Source: ZC4RG25 sp023428365 (GTDB lineage Bacteria > Pseudomonadota > Alphaproteobacteria > Rhizobiales > Hyphomicrobiaceae). From it: DNA of 64,000 bases. Where the stretch lies: contig JBNOAI010000003.1 in assembly GCA_050283925.1 (NCBI GenBank), forward strand, positions 376,678-440,677. Reading direction: 5' to 3'. Of this stretch, positions 17,776 to 25,730 are shown piece by piece (the stretch's first letter is position 1; each line of letters begins with the position of its first letter). The notes beneath the pieces are model-generated. The model did no database searches. It worked only from the letters and a program-made list of their open reading frames with translations, and was not told where the DNA came from. Both the position numbers and the translations under genes were made by a program.

Positions 17776-18588
17776 ATGACCACTGCAACAGCTATAGATT
17801 TCGCGGCAATCAAACAGAGACAGCAGTCCACCTGGGCGACCGGCGACTACAGCATTGTCGGCACGACGCTACAGATCGTGGGCGAGCGCCTGTGCGATGC
17901 CGTCGATCTCCAATCTGGCGAACGCGTGCTCGACGTCGCTGCCGGAAATGGCAACGCTTCGCTCGCAGCAGCCCGACACTGGTGCGATGTGACATCGACC
18001 GACTACGTGGCTCAGCTGCTTGATCGTGGACGCGACCGCGCATCCGCCGAACGTTTGCCAATTACATTCAAGACAGCCGATGCCGAAGATCTGCCTTTCG
18101 ACGACAATAGCTTCGATGCCGTCTTGTCGACGTTTGGCGTTATGTTTACCGCCAACCAAGAAACCGCGGCGCAGGAACTGAGACGTGTTTGCCGCGCCGG
18201 CGGTCGCATCGGGCTCGCAAACTGGACGCCGGATGGGTTCATCGGCCAGCTCTTCAAAATCATTGGCAAGCACGTGCCGCCGACAGCAGGTCTCAAGTCG
18301 CCGGCGCTGTGGGGCACAGAGGAGCGCCTCATCACATTATTTCCGGATTGCGAGATCCGGCTGTCGAAGCAGATCTTTAATTTCCGCTACCGGTCGGCCG
18401 CTCATTGGCTGGAGGTCTTCAAGATTTTTTATGGTCCCACCAATCGCGCGTTTGCTGCGCTTGATGCAGGCAAACAGGCTGCACTCGAAATCGATATCGT
18501 GCAGTTGCTCGACAAGATGCGCCGGCCCGACATGGAAACGCTCGTCGTACCGAGTGAATATATCCAAGCCGTGATCACCAAACGCTAA
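17776..18588 (+). CDS. Class I SAM-dependent methyltransferase
   Basis: 270 residues from the ATG at 17776, seven bases after AGGGA; the open frame reaches back to 17623 without support. The SAM-binding motif I is VLDVAAGNGNASLAAA, followed by the acidic end of strand 2 (VTSTDYVAQLLDRG), TADAEDLPFDDNSFDAVLST (motifs II-III) and RVCRAGGRIGLANWTPDG, as in UbiE/Methyltransf_11 enzymes. The C-terminal 100 residues are variable. A small molecule or peptide could be the substrate. Its position ahead of the cupin and GG-leader peptide genes makes tailoring of a secreted product possible, but the sequence does not prove it. Confidence 0.85.
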   Translation: MTTATAIDFAAIKQRQQSTWATGDYSIVGTTLQIVGERLCDAVDLQSGERVLDVAAGNGNASLAAARHWCDVTSTDYVAQLLDRGRDRASAERLPITFKTADAEDLPFDDNSFDAVLSTFGVMFTANQETAAQELRRVCRAGGRIGLANWTPDGFIGQLFKIIGKHVPPTAGLKSPALWGTEERLITLFPDCEIRLSKQIFNFRYRSAAHWLEVFKIFYGPTNRAFAALDAGKQAALEIDIVQLLDKMRRPDMETLVVPSEYIQAVITKR

Positions 18589-18692
18589 CACAATCATACC
18601 GATCGCATTTCGATTTTCTAGTGCAGCGACGATCAGCCGATGGCTGTCGCTGCACAATCCATATCTCGCCCTTCAATCCAAGGTTTTCATCC

Positions 18693-19181
18693 ATGGCACA
18701 CATCTCTCATACACTCGTTGCAGCCAGCTTGTTTGCTGCATCGCTGACTGCACTCATGGTCGGGAACACCTCCGTTCCCGCCTCCGATGCGCATCACACA
18801 ATCGTTGCAGCTGACGAGGTGAAATGGGGTGCTGCACCACCGTCATTGCCGCCTGGCGCGCAAGCCGCTGCACTGCTCGGCCATCCAAGCAAGGATGGAC
18901 CGTTTGTGCTTCGCCTCAAGTTCCCTGCGAATTTCGTAGTCCCGCCTCATCAGCACTCGAAGGATGAGTTCGTAACTGTGCTCGCCGGAGGATTCGCCGT
19001 CGGCGCCGGGGAGGTTCTGGACAAGAATGCAAAGCCCTTGACCACCGGCAGTTTCGTCCATTTACCGGCAGGAATGCCTCATTTCGCGACGGCGGTCGGA
19101 GAGACAATCGTTCAGATCAACGGCATGGGTCCGTTCGATGTCATCTACGTCAACCCGAAGGATGATCCACGAAACAAGTAA
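18693..19181 (+). CDS. Secreted single-domain cupin protein
   Basis: 162 residues from the ATG at 18693, which begins the signal peptide MAHISHTLVAASLFAASL. The cupin core has metal-ligand motifs VPPHQHSKDEFVTVLAGG (His, His, Glu) and LPAGMPHFATA (His). Single-domain cupins of this kind bind a metal and may act as dioxygenases, isomerases or sensors; export to the periplasm is the unusual feature. It follows the methyltransferase by about 100 bases on the same strand and precedes the first GG-leader peptide. No substrate can be assigned. Confidence 0.8.
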   Translation: MAHISHTLVAASLFAASLTALMVGNTSVPASDAHHTIVAADEVKWGAAPPSLPPGAQAAALLGHPSKDGPFVLRLKFPANFVVPPHQHSKDEFVTVLAGGFAVGAGEVLDKNAKPLTTGSFVHLPAGMPHFATAVGETIVQINGMGPFDVIYVNPKDDPRNK

Positions 19182-19243
19182 ACGAGCCCGGGATCACTTG
19201 CTACCACCGGACGTATGTGCGCACTCCACCGTCCATTTTAGTA

Positions 19244-19259
19244 TCAACCGATCGACTGA
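19244..19259. promoter_or_regulatory. Candidate operator box 3
   Basis: TCAACCGATCGACTGA, followed by CGCG. The CCGATCGA core is shared with boxes 2 and 4. It lies 152 bases upstream of the first GG-leader peptide start, within a 230-base intergenic gap. Confidence 0.45.
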
Positions 19260-19411
19260 CGCGCTTCCTGATCTGCTCGGATATGTCTTGGCACATGCGC
19301 GAACATCGGCGCGCGCCGCGCATACACCCCGTACCCAACGCGCGCCCCGTTGAAAGATGCCCCATAGACCAAAGCGTGGGGCCAATTCGATCAGAGCCAA
19401 GGAGTAAGACC

Positions 19412-19609
19412 ATGAAGACGAACATTGAGACGGTGTCAGAAGAAAATACCGTCCGTGAACTTACCAGCGAGGAGGTGACGGAGGTTACGGGCGGAAAGGT
19501 GATGGAGGTCCGCATTCTCGGCTTCATCATTCAGGCCCGAGCAGGTGCCTGGGCCGTATGGGATAAATCCAATCTTGATAACGGCCCCGTTGCGTGGGGT
19601 GAAGCTTGA
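19412..19609 (+). CDS. Double-glycine-leader peptide precursor 1 (bacteriocin/microcin-like)
   Basis: 65 residues; GGAG eight bases upstream supports the ATG at 19412. Residues 14-28, VRELTSEEVTEVTGG, are a textbook double-glycine leader: hydrophobics at positions -4, -7 and -12 from the cleavage site and acidic residues between, ending GG at 27-28. Cleavage after Gly28 would release 37 residues starting KVMEVRILGFIIQARAGAWA and ending WGEA. The core has no cysteine, contains three tryptophans and is amphipathic. A C39-peptidase exporter 3.8 kb downstream is the likely processing enzyme. A strong terminator follows. The product could be a bacteriocin or a signal; I do not recognise the core. 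Confidence 0.75.
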   Translation: MKTNIETVSEENTVRELTSEEVTEVTGGKVMEVRILGFIIQARAGAWAVWDKSNLDNGPVAWGEA

Positions 19610-19653
19610 TATATCCGGCTAATCAGATTGAGAAATCGATCTGATGCCCCAGG

Positions 19654-19682
19654 CAATGCGCGCCCCCCAAGGGCGCGCATTG
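19654..19682 (+). terminator. Intrinsic terminator after GG-leader peptide 1
   Basis: CAATGCGCGCCC (19654-19665) pairs perfectly with GGGCGCGCATTG (19671-19682) around a five-base loop, followed by TTGTTT. The 12-bp GC-rich stem should end transcription 45 bases after the peptide stop. Confidence 0.8.
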
Positions 19683-19773
19683 TTGTTTGGCATCGACATT
19701 CGACCTGAAATGACTGATGGCCCGCGCCGACCGGTGTGCTGTGAAACGCTGATCTCCGGAATGATCCTGACCA

Positions 19774-19789
19774 TCAACCGATCGATGGA
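19774..19789. promoter_or_regulatory. Candidate operator box 4
   Basis: TCAACCGATCGATGGA, followed by CGCGG. Its left half equals box 3 and its right half box 2. It lies 67 bases upstream of the small secreted protein start at 19857 and downstream of the peptide-1 terminator, which fits a new promoter. Confidence 0.5.
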
Positions 19790-19856
19790 CGCGGCGCGTA
19801 ACGACGTGCGTCATACGAACCAGGCAAATGAGCCCCTGTCGTAAGGATAGAAACGG

Positions 19857-20132
19857 ATGATTTCATACTCACGATCGCGAACGGCTTTAGCCGCCATATG
19901 CACCCTGGCATGCTCGCTCTCGCTGCTTGCCCTGGCGCAGTCGGCTGATGCCAACAATTCAAGGCAAAACCGGGGAATGCCGACAGCAAAGATGATTGCG
20001 AAGCCGTCCACCACGCGGAGTGGTCCGAAGGACTCCGGCCTCCGGATGGGAGAGAAGGCACCCACGACCGGCACTTACGCAAAAGCGCCATGCCGACGGG
20101 CGACACGCGAATGTCGAAGTCATTCGCACTAG
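19857..20132 (+). CDS. Small secreted basic protein, unknown function
   Basis: 91 residues. The N-terminus SRTALAAICTLACSLSLLAL followed by AQSADA is a good signal peptide. The mature part is short, polar and strongly basic, rich in Arg, Lys, Ser and Thr, ending TRECRSHSH. AAGGA lies about ten bases upstream of the ATG. Box 4 precedes it closely. It lacks a GG leader, so it would use the general secretion path rather than the C39 exporter. It could be an accessory, immunity or antimicrobial protein, or a fortuitous frame; there is no recognisable family. Confidence 0.45.
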   Translation: MISYSRSRTALAAICTLACSLSLLALAQSADANNSRQNRGMPTAKMIAKPSTTRSGPKDSGLRMGEKAPTTGTYAKAPCRRATRECRSHSH

Positions 20133-20340
20133 CAATGTGTTGCGCACAGATACCAGTGGAGCGGGCAGTTCCCCGTAACGACCGACAAGAAAATATTTTC
20201 AGGATCGAAGTTTCTCGAGCTGTGTCCCAGGTCACAGCACAAATCCCGAGAAGCTGAGATCATCGGATCGTTCAAGTCGAACAAGATGCGGCGGCGGCAG
20301 ATCAACGACGTCGCAGTTAAATCAAACGGGAGCAATAAAA

Positions 20341-20562
20341 ATGCAAATCGATCATTCCACTCAGCTCGATTCCAACTTCCGAACTCTCGAAGCGGCAGAA
20401 TTGGAGCTCGTCTCCGGCGGGCTCGGCCCACTCGCCGTTGTCGCGATCATGGCCGCCAGCGCAGCCGCTGGAGCCATTGCCGGCGTCCTGACTGCCCCGA
20501 GCAAGAGCGGAATCACGTGGCAGCAGATCTTGAACACGGCGCAAGGTCGTCCTCCGGCCTGA
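20341..20562 (+). CDS. Double-glycine-leader peptide precursor 2 (glycine-zipper core)
   Basis: 73 residues; GGGAG upstream supports the ATG. Residues 14-27, RTLEAAELELVSGG, form a second double-glycine leader with the same spacing of hydrophobic residues as peptide 1. Cleavage after Gly27 gives a 46-residue core beginning LGPLAVVAIMAASAAAGAIA, a small-residue-rich helix of glycine-zipper type, then GVLTAPSKSG and a polar tail (ITWQQILNTAQGRPPA). Such cores are typical of pore-forming class II bacteriocins and microcins. No cysteines are present. Two hairpins follow before the Fe-S protein gene. The two peptides are unlike each other, so a two-component toxin is possible but unproven. Confidence 0.75.
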   Translation: MQIDHSTQLDSNFRTLEAAELELVSGGLGPLAVVAIMAASAAAGAIAGVLTAPSKSGITWQQILNTAQGRPPA

Positions 20563-20567
20563 TCCTC

Positions 20568-20590
20568 GCGGACGTCCTACAGGCGTCCGC
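20568..20590 (+). repeat. Hairpin after GG-leader peptide 2
   Basis: GCGGACG (20568-20574) pairs with CGTCCGC (20584-20590). It begins six bases after the peptide stop and may protect the message 3' end or act with the next hairpin. Confidence 0.55.
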
Positions 20591-20599
20591 TAACAGGGC

Positions 20600-20629
20600 A
20601 CGGGGCGAGCCTGGTATGGCTCGCCCCGT
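20600..20629 (+). terminator. Strong hairpin between peptide 2 and the Fe-S protein gene
   Basis: ACGGGGCGAGCC (20600-20611) pairs perfectly with GGCTCGCCCCGT (20618-20629), 12 bp with a six-base loop, followed by CCTCGTTCAT. The T-run is poor, so it may attenuate rather than stop transcription into the downstream secretion genes. Confidence 0.6.
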
Positions 20630-20649
20630 CCTCGTTCATCGAGCTGGGC

Positions 20650-22170
20650 ATGCACGTCTACCTCCGCGGCAGTATCGAGCAGAAACTCCGGCTGGCGTCG
20701 GGGTTGATCCTGTTTGCCTTCGCCGCGACCCACTTTCTCAATCACGCCCTCGGGCTGGTGAGCCTTGAGGTCATGCACGATGCCCAGCTTCTGCGGACCG
20801 CCGTCACACGCTCAGCAGCAGGCACCTTCGTTTTGGCCGCTGCGCTTATCACGCACGTTACGTTCGCGCTCTTGAAGACGGCCCGCCGCAAGACGTGGCG
20901 CATGCCTCCCTGGGAGGCTGCCCAGATCCTGCTTGGGCTCGCGATTCCGTTTTTTCTGTTTCCGCACATCGTAAATACGCGGATTGCGCACCAGTTCTTC
21001 GAGGTGCAGGACAGCTACCTCTACGAACTTGTTCGCCTGTGGCCAGAGAGTGCCGTCGTCCAAACTTTGCTTCTCCTTACGGTTTGGGGGCATGGATGCC
21101 TGGGCTTGCATCATTGGCTTCGTCTGACGGACCGTTATCGGCAGAGCGCACCTCTGTTACTGCTCATCGCGGCTGCAATTCCCATTCTTGCGTTTTCCGG
21201 ATTTGCCGTCGGCGGGCATACGGCCGGCGACATCATGAGTGATCCGGATGCGCTCGCTACGCTCAAGGAGCGATCCAACTGGCCGAACGCTGAGGACAGC
21301 GCCGCGCTTGCCTGGCTGCGTTTCATGGCACGTGTGGTTTTCTATTCGCTTTTGGCTGGCGTTGTCGGGCTCGCCATATCGCGTCAACTCTCGCGAAAAT
21401 TTCTGAGCAGGCCCATCCGCATCGCCTTTGCCGATGGCCCAACGATCGATGCGACGCCGGGGAAGACGCTCCTGGAGCTGAGCCGCGCGGCTGGCATTCC
21501 CCATGCTTCTGTTTGTGGTGGCCGCGCGCGGTGTTCGACGTGCAGGGTGAGAATTGAAAAAGGCCTGGATCGGCTCCCTCCACCTAAAGGCGCTGAAGCG
21601 GTCACCCTCGCCTCCATCAGCGCCCCGTGCAACATCAGGCTGGCCTGCCAAATCCGACCAACTGCGGATTTGTCCGTCGCGATCGTCAGCCGACCGGCTG
21701 TTCCAGGACCACCCCAGGAGAGCTTCATCGAACTCAGTGAGATCGTGGCGGCACACGTGCGCGGCGTCATCGGCGCGCACCTCGTGGATGTGTCGTCCCC
21801 CGACCCGGCGATCGTTGAGCGTTGGCTGCTGGACAGTGGGCAGGATGCAGGGCCGGTACGAGATCTTGCCGCGGCGGGATTTGAGCTAGAAGGCGCGCGC
21901 ATCGAATATCTGGCCGACATCCCCAAGGCAGCGATCATCTACAGGCGTAACGATCGCCCGATCACGCTCCTTCAATCCTTATGCGACGATGCATCGACCC
22001 TATCGATGCGCGGACAGCACAATAGTTATCGGGTGCGCACGCTGAGCACGGATCTCATTTTCTACGTACTCGTATCTGATCTGGCCCCGCGAGAGCTCGA
22101 TCTCATGGAGAATGCCCTGAGGCCTGCCATACCCAAACTGAAGACCGATCCGCGAGCCGCTATTCAATGA
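20650..22170 (+). CDS. Six-helix haem-type membrane domain, 2Fe-2S ferredoxin and anti-sigma-like sensor domain fusion
   Basis: 506 residues in three parts. Residues 10-255 form six transmembrane helices with recurrent histidines (ATHFLNHALG, FPHIVNTRIAHQFF, HGCLGLHHWL), like the succinate-dehydrogenase-type anchor of rhizobial membrane adenylate cyclases such as CyaC. Residues about 255-350 are a plant-type ferredoxin domain with ligands in SVCGGRARCSTCRVRI and the fourth cysteine in LACQIRP. The last 140 residues (VRGVIGAHLVDVSSPDPAIV, then VRDLAAAGFELEGARIEYL and YVLVSDLAPREL) resemble the C-terminal domain of transmembrane anti-sigma factors. The cyclase catalytic domain that normally ends this architecture is absent. 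It probably senses quinone, haem or redox state. Its slot between the peptide and exporter genes suggests regulation of, or protection from, the peptides. Confidence 0.75.
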   Translation: MHVYLRGSIEQKLRLASGLILFAFAATHFLNHALGLVSLEVMHDAQLLRTAVTRSAAGTFVLAAALITHVTFALLKTARRKTWRMPPWEAAQILLGLAIPFFLFPHIVNTRIAHQFFEVQDSYLYELVRLWPESAVVQTLLLLTVWGHGCLGLHHWLRLTDRYRQSAPLLLLIAAAIPILAFSGFAVGGHTAGDIMSDPDALATLKERSNWPNAEDSAALAWLRFMARVVFYSLLAGVVGLAISRQLSRKFLSRPIRIAFADGPTIDATPGKTLLELSRAAGIPHASVCGGRARCSTCRVRIEKGLDRLPPPKGAEAVTLASISAPCNIRLACQIRPTADLSVAIVSRPAVPGPPQESFIELSEIVAAHVRGVIGAHLVDVSSPDPAIVERWLLDSGQDAGPVRDLAAAGFELEGARIEYLADIPKAAIIYRRNDRPITLLQSLCDDASTLSMRGQHNSYRVRTLSTDLIFYVLVSDLAPRELDLMENALRPAIPKLKTDPRAAIQ

Positions 22171-22215
22171 AACAACTCTTCTCAACACACTCGGAATGCC
22201 CCGCATGAGGTTCCC

Positions 22216-23460
22216 ATGAGCGAGCTGTTCCGCCGCGAAGCCGTAGCGCACGCAACGCGCCGCCTGGACGGCCAGGTCGTTCTTGCGACGCCGCTGTCCG
22301 TCCGCACGCTGGGGCTTCTGCTGGCTGCGATTGTGTTTGCGGCCGCGACCTTCGCAGTCCTCGGCACCTATTCGCGCAAGGCAACCGTGGCTGGCTATCT
22401 CATTCCCGACCACGGCATGATCCGCGCAGCTGCTCCGGCGTCGGCAACGCTGCAGAGCCTCATGGTGAAGGAAGGAGACATCGTCAGCGCCGGGGACCGC
22501 ATTGCCGTCCTCAGCATGTCGACGGAAACATCCACCGGCAACGTAGGGGATGTCATCTCTCAAGGCCTGACTTCTGAGAGCATCGCAGCGCGCGCAAAGG
22601 CAGAAGCGCGGCTCGCGCAGCTCGCAGTTGAGCGCGAGCAGACGAATATTCGCCTTTCCAAGAGCGAAGCCGAGCAAAAGCAAATCATGATTCAGGTCGA
22701 ACTTCAGCAGCAGCGCCTCCAGATCGCGCGCGCTGAACATGAGCGCGGCGTGGAAATCGCCAACAGGGGCTACCTCGCTCGGCGAGAAGTTGATGCGCGC
22801 CGCCTCGCGGTTCTCTCCGCTGAACAGGAACTCGCGGCGCATCAGCGTCAGCTTGCAAACAGCGAGAGCGCTATCGCCGACATCAAAGGCCGCCTGGCGT
22901 CGATCCCGCTCGAGATCAATGCCGCGCGTTCGGAGGCATCGACTGCCGAAGCGGGGTTGCAGCAGCGTCGTGCAGAGGCCGAGGCGCGCCGACTGCAATT
23001 CGTGGCCGCGCCTGTGAGTGGTCGCATCGCAGCGCTGCCCGTGACCGCTGGCCAGCCCATCGCAGCCGGAGGGACAATCGCCGTCGTGGTTCCGGTAGGC
23101 GGTAAACTCGAAGCCGAATTACTCGCACCGTCGCGGGCCATTGGCTTTGTGCAGCCAGGACAGGATGTCGAAGTCGGCCTGCAGGCTTTCCCCTATCAGC
23201 GCTTCGGGACAATACGCGGCAAAATCCGCACGGTCTCCAGCACCGTCATCAGCCCGTCCGAAGTGGGATTTCAGGGCCTGCGCGTCGATGAGCCGGTATT
23301 CCGCATTCGCGTGTCGCTCGTGCGCGAAAGCATGATGGCCTACGGGCAGACCGTACCCTTGCAGCCGGGAATGCTGGCTTCGGCTGAGATCGTATTTGAC
23401 CGCCGCAGCCTGCTGCAATGGTTGTTCGATCCGATCTATGCCGTGGGGCGCCGGTCATGA
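22216..23460 (+). CDS. HlyD/CvaA-type membrane fusion protein
   Basis: 414 residues. A cytoplasmic start (MSELFRREAVAHATRRLDGQ) is followed by one membrane helix (LGLLLAAIVFAAATFAVLG), a split lipoyl/barrel-sandwich domain (AATL...VKEGDIVSAGDRIAVL and RLQFVAAPVSGRIAAL), and a long alpha-helical hairpin (about 120-255) rich in Arg, Glu and Gln. The N-terminus is typical of adaptors for C39-peptidase exporters such as colicin V CvaA. It bridges the inner-membrane exporter to an outer-membrane TolC-like channel, which is not encoded here. Its last codons overlap the exporter start (ATGA), so the two are made together. Confidence 0.93.
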   Translation: MSELFRREAVAHATRRLDGQVVLATPLSVRTLGLLLAAIVFAAATFAVLGTYSRKATVAGYLIPDHGMIRAAAPASATLQSLMVKEGDIVSAGDRIAVLSMSTETSTGNVGDVISQGLTSESIAARAKAEARLAQLAVEREQTNIRLSKSEAEQKQIMIQVELQQQRLQIARAEHERGVEIANRGYLARREVDARRLAVLSAEQELAAHQRQLANSESAIADIKGRLASIPLEINAARSEASTAEAGLQQRRAEAEARRLQFVAAPVSGRIAALPVTAGQPIAAGGTIAVVVPVGGKLEAELLAPSRAIGFVQPGQDVEVGLQAFPYQRFGTIRGKIRTVSSTVISPSEVGFQGLRVDEPVFRIRVSLVRESMMAYGQTVPLQPGMLASAEIVFDRRSLLQWLFDPIYAVGRRS

Positions 23461-25601
23461 ACATCCTGCACGAACTTCAATTGGGCGGTCGGCGCCTTCC
23501 CGTCATCACGGCTTCGGAGGCAGCCGAGTGCGGCTTGGCGTGCATCGCCATGATCTCCCGCTACCATGGGCATGACGTCGATCTGAACGGGTTGCGTCAG
23601 CGTTATGCGCTCTCGCTCGCCGGCGCCTCTCTCAAGAGCCTGATGGAGATCACCGATCAGCTTGGCTTTTCTACCCGTGCGCTTCGTGTCGAGATAAGTG
23701 CGCTCGGCAAGATCCGCACACCCGCCATTCTGCACTGGGATCTCAATCACTTCGTTGTCTTGAAGAGCGTCGGCCGGCACAACATCATCGTGCATGACCC
23801 CGCACTTGGAGTGCGTATCCTAAGCCGGGAGGAGTTTTCCAAGCACTTCACCGGTGTGGCGCTGGAACTCGCCCGCGCCGAGACGTTCGAGCGGGTCTCG
23901 GCGCGGCTGCCGATGAAGCTATCGATGCTGTGGTCGAGATTGACAGGCTGGTGGCCCGCACTCGCCCAGGTCCTTGTACTGTCAATCGCACTGCAGATCG
24001 TGACATTCGTCGCCCCGCTCCAGATGCAGCTTGTAGTCGACGAAGCTCTCGCCAGCGTGGACCGCAATCTTCTGACTGTGATTGCGCTCGGGTTCGGTGT
24101 CCTCGTCATCATTCAAGCGTCGATAGAGGCGCTTCGTTCCTGGGCTCTCAGAGTGTTTGGCCATCTCCTGAGCTTCCAGATTTCCGGCAACCTCGTGCGC
24201 CACCTTTTGCGGCTACCGACGGATTATTTCGAGAAACGGCATGCCGGCGACATCATCTCGCGTCTTGGTTCGGCGAAGCCTATTCAAGATGCCATCACGC
24301 AGGGTGTCATCGGCACCGTGATCGACGGCATCATGGCCTGCATTGCAGCGGTTATTCTCTTCTTCTACTCGACCACGCTAGCGCTGATTGTCATTGCGGC
24401 CGTCCTGATCAACATGGCGCTGCACCTCGCGCTCTTTCCGCGGATGAAGCAGCGTATGGAGGAGGAAATTCTCGCCGAAGCCAAAGAACACACGCATCTC
24501 ATGGAGAGCGTCCGCGCTGCAACGACCCTGAAACTTCTCGGCCGGGAAGCTGTGCGCGAGAGCGGATGGCGCAACCTGCATGCCGAGTCGACGAACGCCA
24601 GCATAGCGGTCGGCAAGCTCACGATATCGCAGTCACTCGTTCAGAATGTCGTGACGGGCCTGCAGACGGTGATCGTCACCTATGTCGCCGGCCGGCTTAT
24701 CCTCGATGGCCAGGGCTTCTCGGTCGGCATGCTGTTCTCATTCCTTTCCTACAGACAGACGTTCACGGACCGCGCCAATGCGCTCGTCAACCAGATCATG
24801 CAGTTTCGCTTCCTGCGCCTGCACCTCGATCGTCTTGCGGATATTGTGACGACGCCGACGGAAGTGAGCGGCACGGCGGCATCCGAGCCTGCGAAAACCA
24901 GGGGGCACGTGCGACTTAAGGATGTGTGCTTCCGCTATGGAGCGACCGATCCCCTTGTGCTCGAGGACATCAATCTAGAGATTTCTCCCGGAGACTACGT
25001 CGCGATTCACGGCGCTTCCGGCGGAGGAAAGAGTACTTTGCTGAAGCTTCTGCTCGGACTCCACTCGCCATCGGACGGCATGATAGAACTCGACGGCCAG
25101 CGCGCGACCGCGGAGCGCTGGCGCGCCTGGCGAAACAGGGTCGGCGTCGTTGCGCAGGACGACAATCTGTTGTCGGGTACGCTTGCCGACAACATCGGCG
25201 GTTTTGATCCCGATCTCGATATGCAGCGCGTCGTTGCTGCTGCGGTTGCCGCTCAAGTGCACAATGATGTCGTGCGCATGCCTATGCAGTATCTCACCCT
25301 TGTTGGGGATATGGGCTCAACGCTTTCCGGCGGCCAGCGGCAGCGCATCCTTCTGGCTCGGGCACTGTATCGCCAACCCAGGATTCTCATCCTCGATGAA
25401 GGAACAGCGAATCTCGACGAGCAGAATGAAGAGTTGATTGCCGATCTCATCGATCGAATGCCGATAACGAGAATTGTCGTTGCTCATCGACCGGCCCTTC
25501 TGCGCAGAGCCAAGCGCGTCTATCAGGTGGGTGGGCGCAAGCTGAGCGAGGTCCAGTACGGCGCCACAGCATCCGCGACAGCAGCATTGGCTCGAACCTA
25601 A
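23457..25601 (+). CDS. Peptidase-containing ABC exporter (C39 domain, bacteriocin type)
   Basis: 714 residues from the ATG at 23457, which overlaps the adaptor stop. Residues 10-130 are a C39 peptidase: catalytic Cys25 in AAECGLACIAM, His98 in HWDLNHFVVL and Asp114 in IVHDPALG. The glutamine normally found six residues before the cysteine is Ala19 (VITASEAAEC). Six transmembrane helices follow (about 155-440), then the nucleotide-binding domain with Walker A GASGGGKSTLL (about 520), signature LSGGQRQR (about 622) and Walker B RILILDEGTANLDE (about 645). It should remove double-glycine leaders and export the mature peptides; two such precursors are encoded upstream. Confidence 0.94.
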   Translation: MNILHELQLGGRRLPVITASEAAECGLACIAMISRYHGHDVDLNGLRQRYALSLAGASLKSLMEITDQLGFSTRALRVEISALGKIRTPAILHWDLNHFVVLKSVGRHNIIVHDPALGVRILSREEFSKHFTGVALELARAETFERVSARLPMKLSMLWSRLTGWWPALAQVLVLSIALQIVTFVAPLQMQLVVDEALASVDRNLLTVIALGFGVLVIIQASIEALRSWALRVFGHLLSFQISGNLVRHLLRLPTDYFEKRHAGDIISRLGSAKPIQDAITQGVIGTVIDGIMACIAAVILFFYSTTLALIVIAAVLINMALHLALFPRMKQRMEEEILAEAKEHTHLMESVRAATTLKLLGREAVRESGWRNLHAESTNASIAVGKLTISQSLVQNVVTGLQTVIVTYVAGRLILDGQGFSVGMLFSFLSYRQTFTDRANALVNQIMQFRFLRLHLDRLADIVTTPTEVSGTAASEPAKTRGHVRLKDVCFRYGATDPLVLEDINLEISPGDYVAIHGASGGGKSTLLKLLLGLHSPSDGMIELDGQRATAERWRAWRNRVGVVAQDDNLLSGTLADNIGGFDPDLDMQRVVAAAVAAQVHNDVVRMPMQYLTLVGDMGSTLSGGQRQRILLARALYRQPRILILDEGTANLDEQNEELIADLIDRMPITRIVVAHRPALLRRAKRVYQVGGRKLSEVQYGATASATAALART

Positions 25602-25730
25602 AGGTTATGCTGTTTCCACCGTCAGCGTGGAATCAATGCGGTTTGGCAGCAATTATTGAGCGCTAGCTAACGAGATGCGTGCCTCGCAAACGCCACTACC
25701 CCAACGGCATGCCCGATTGAGCACGGCCTG

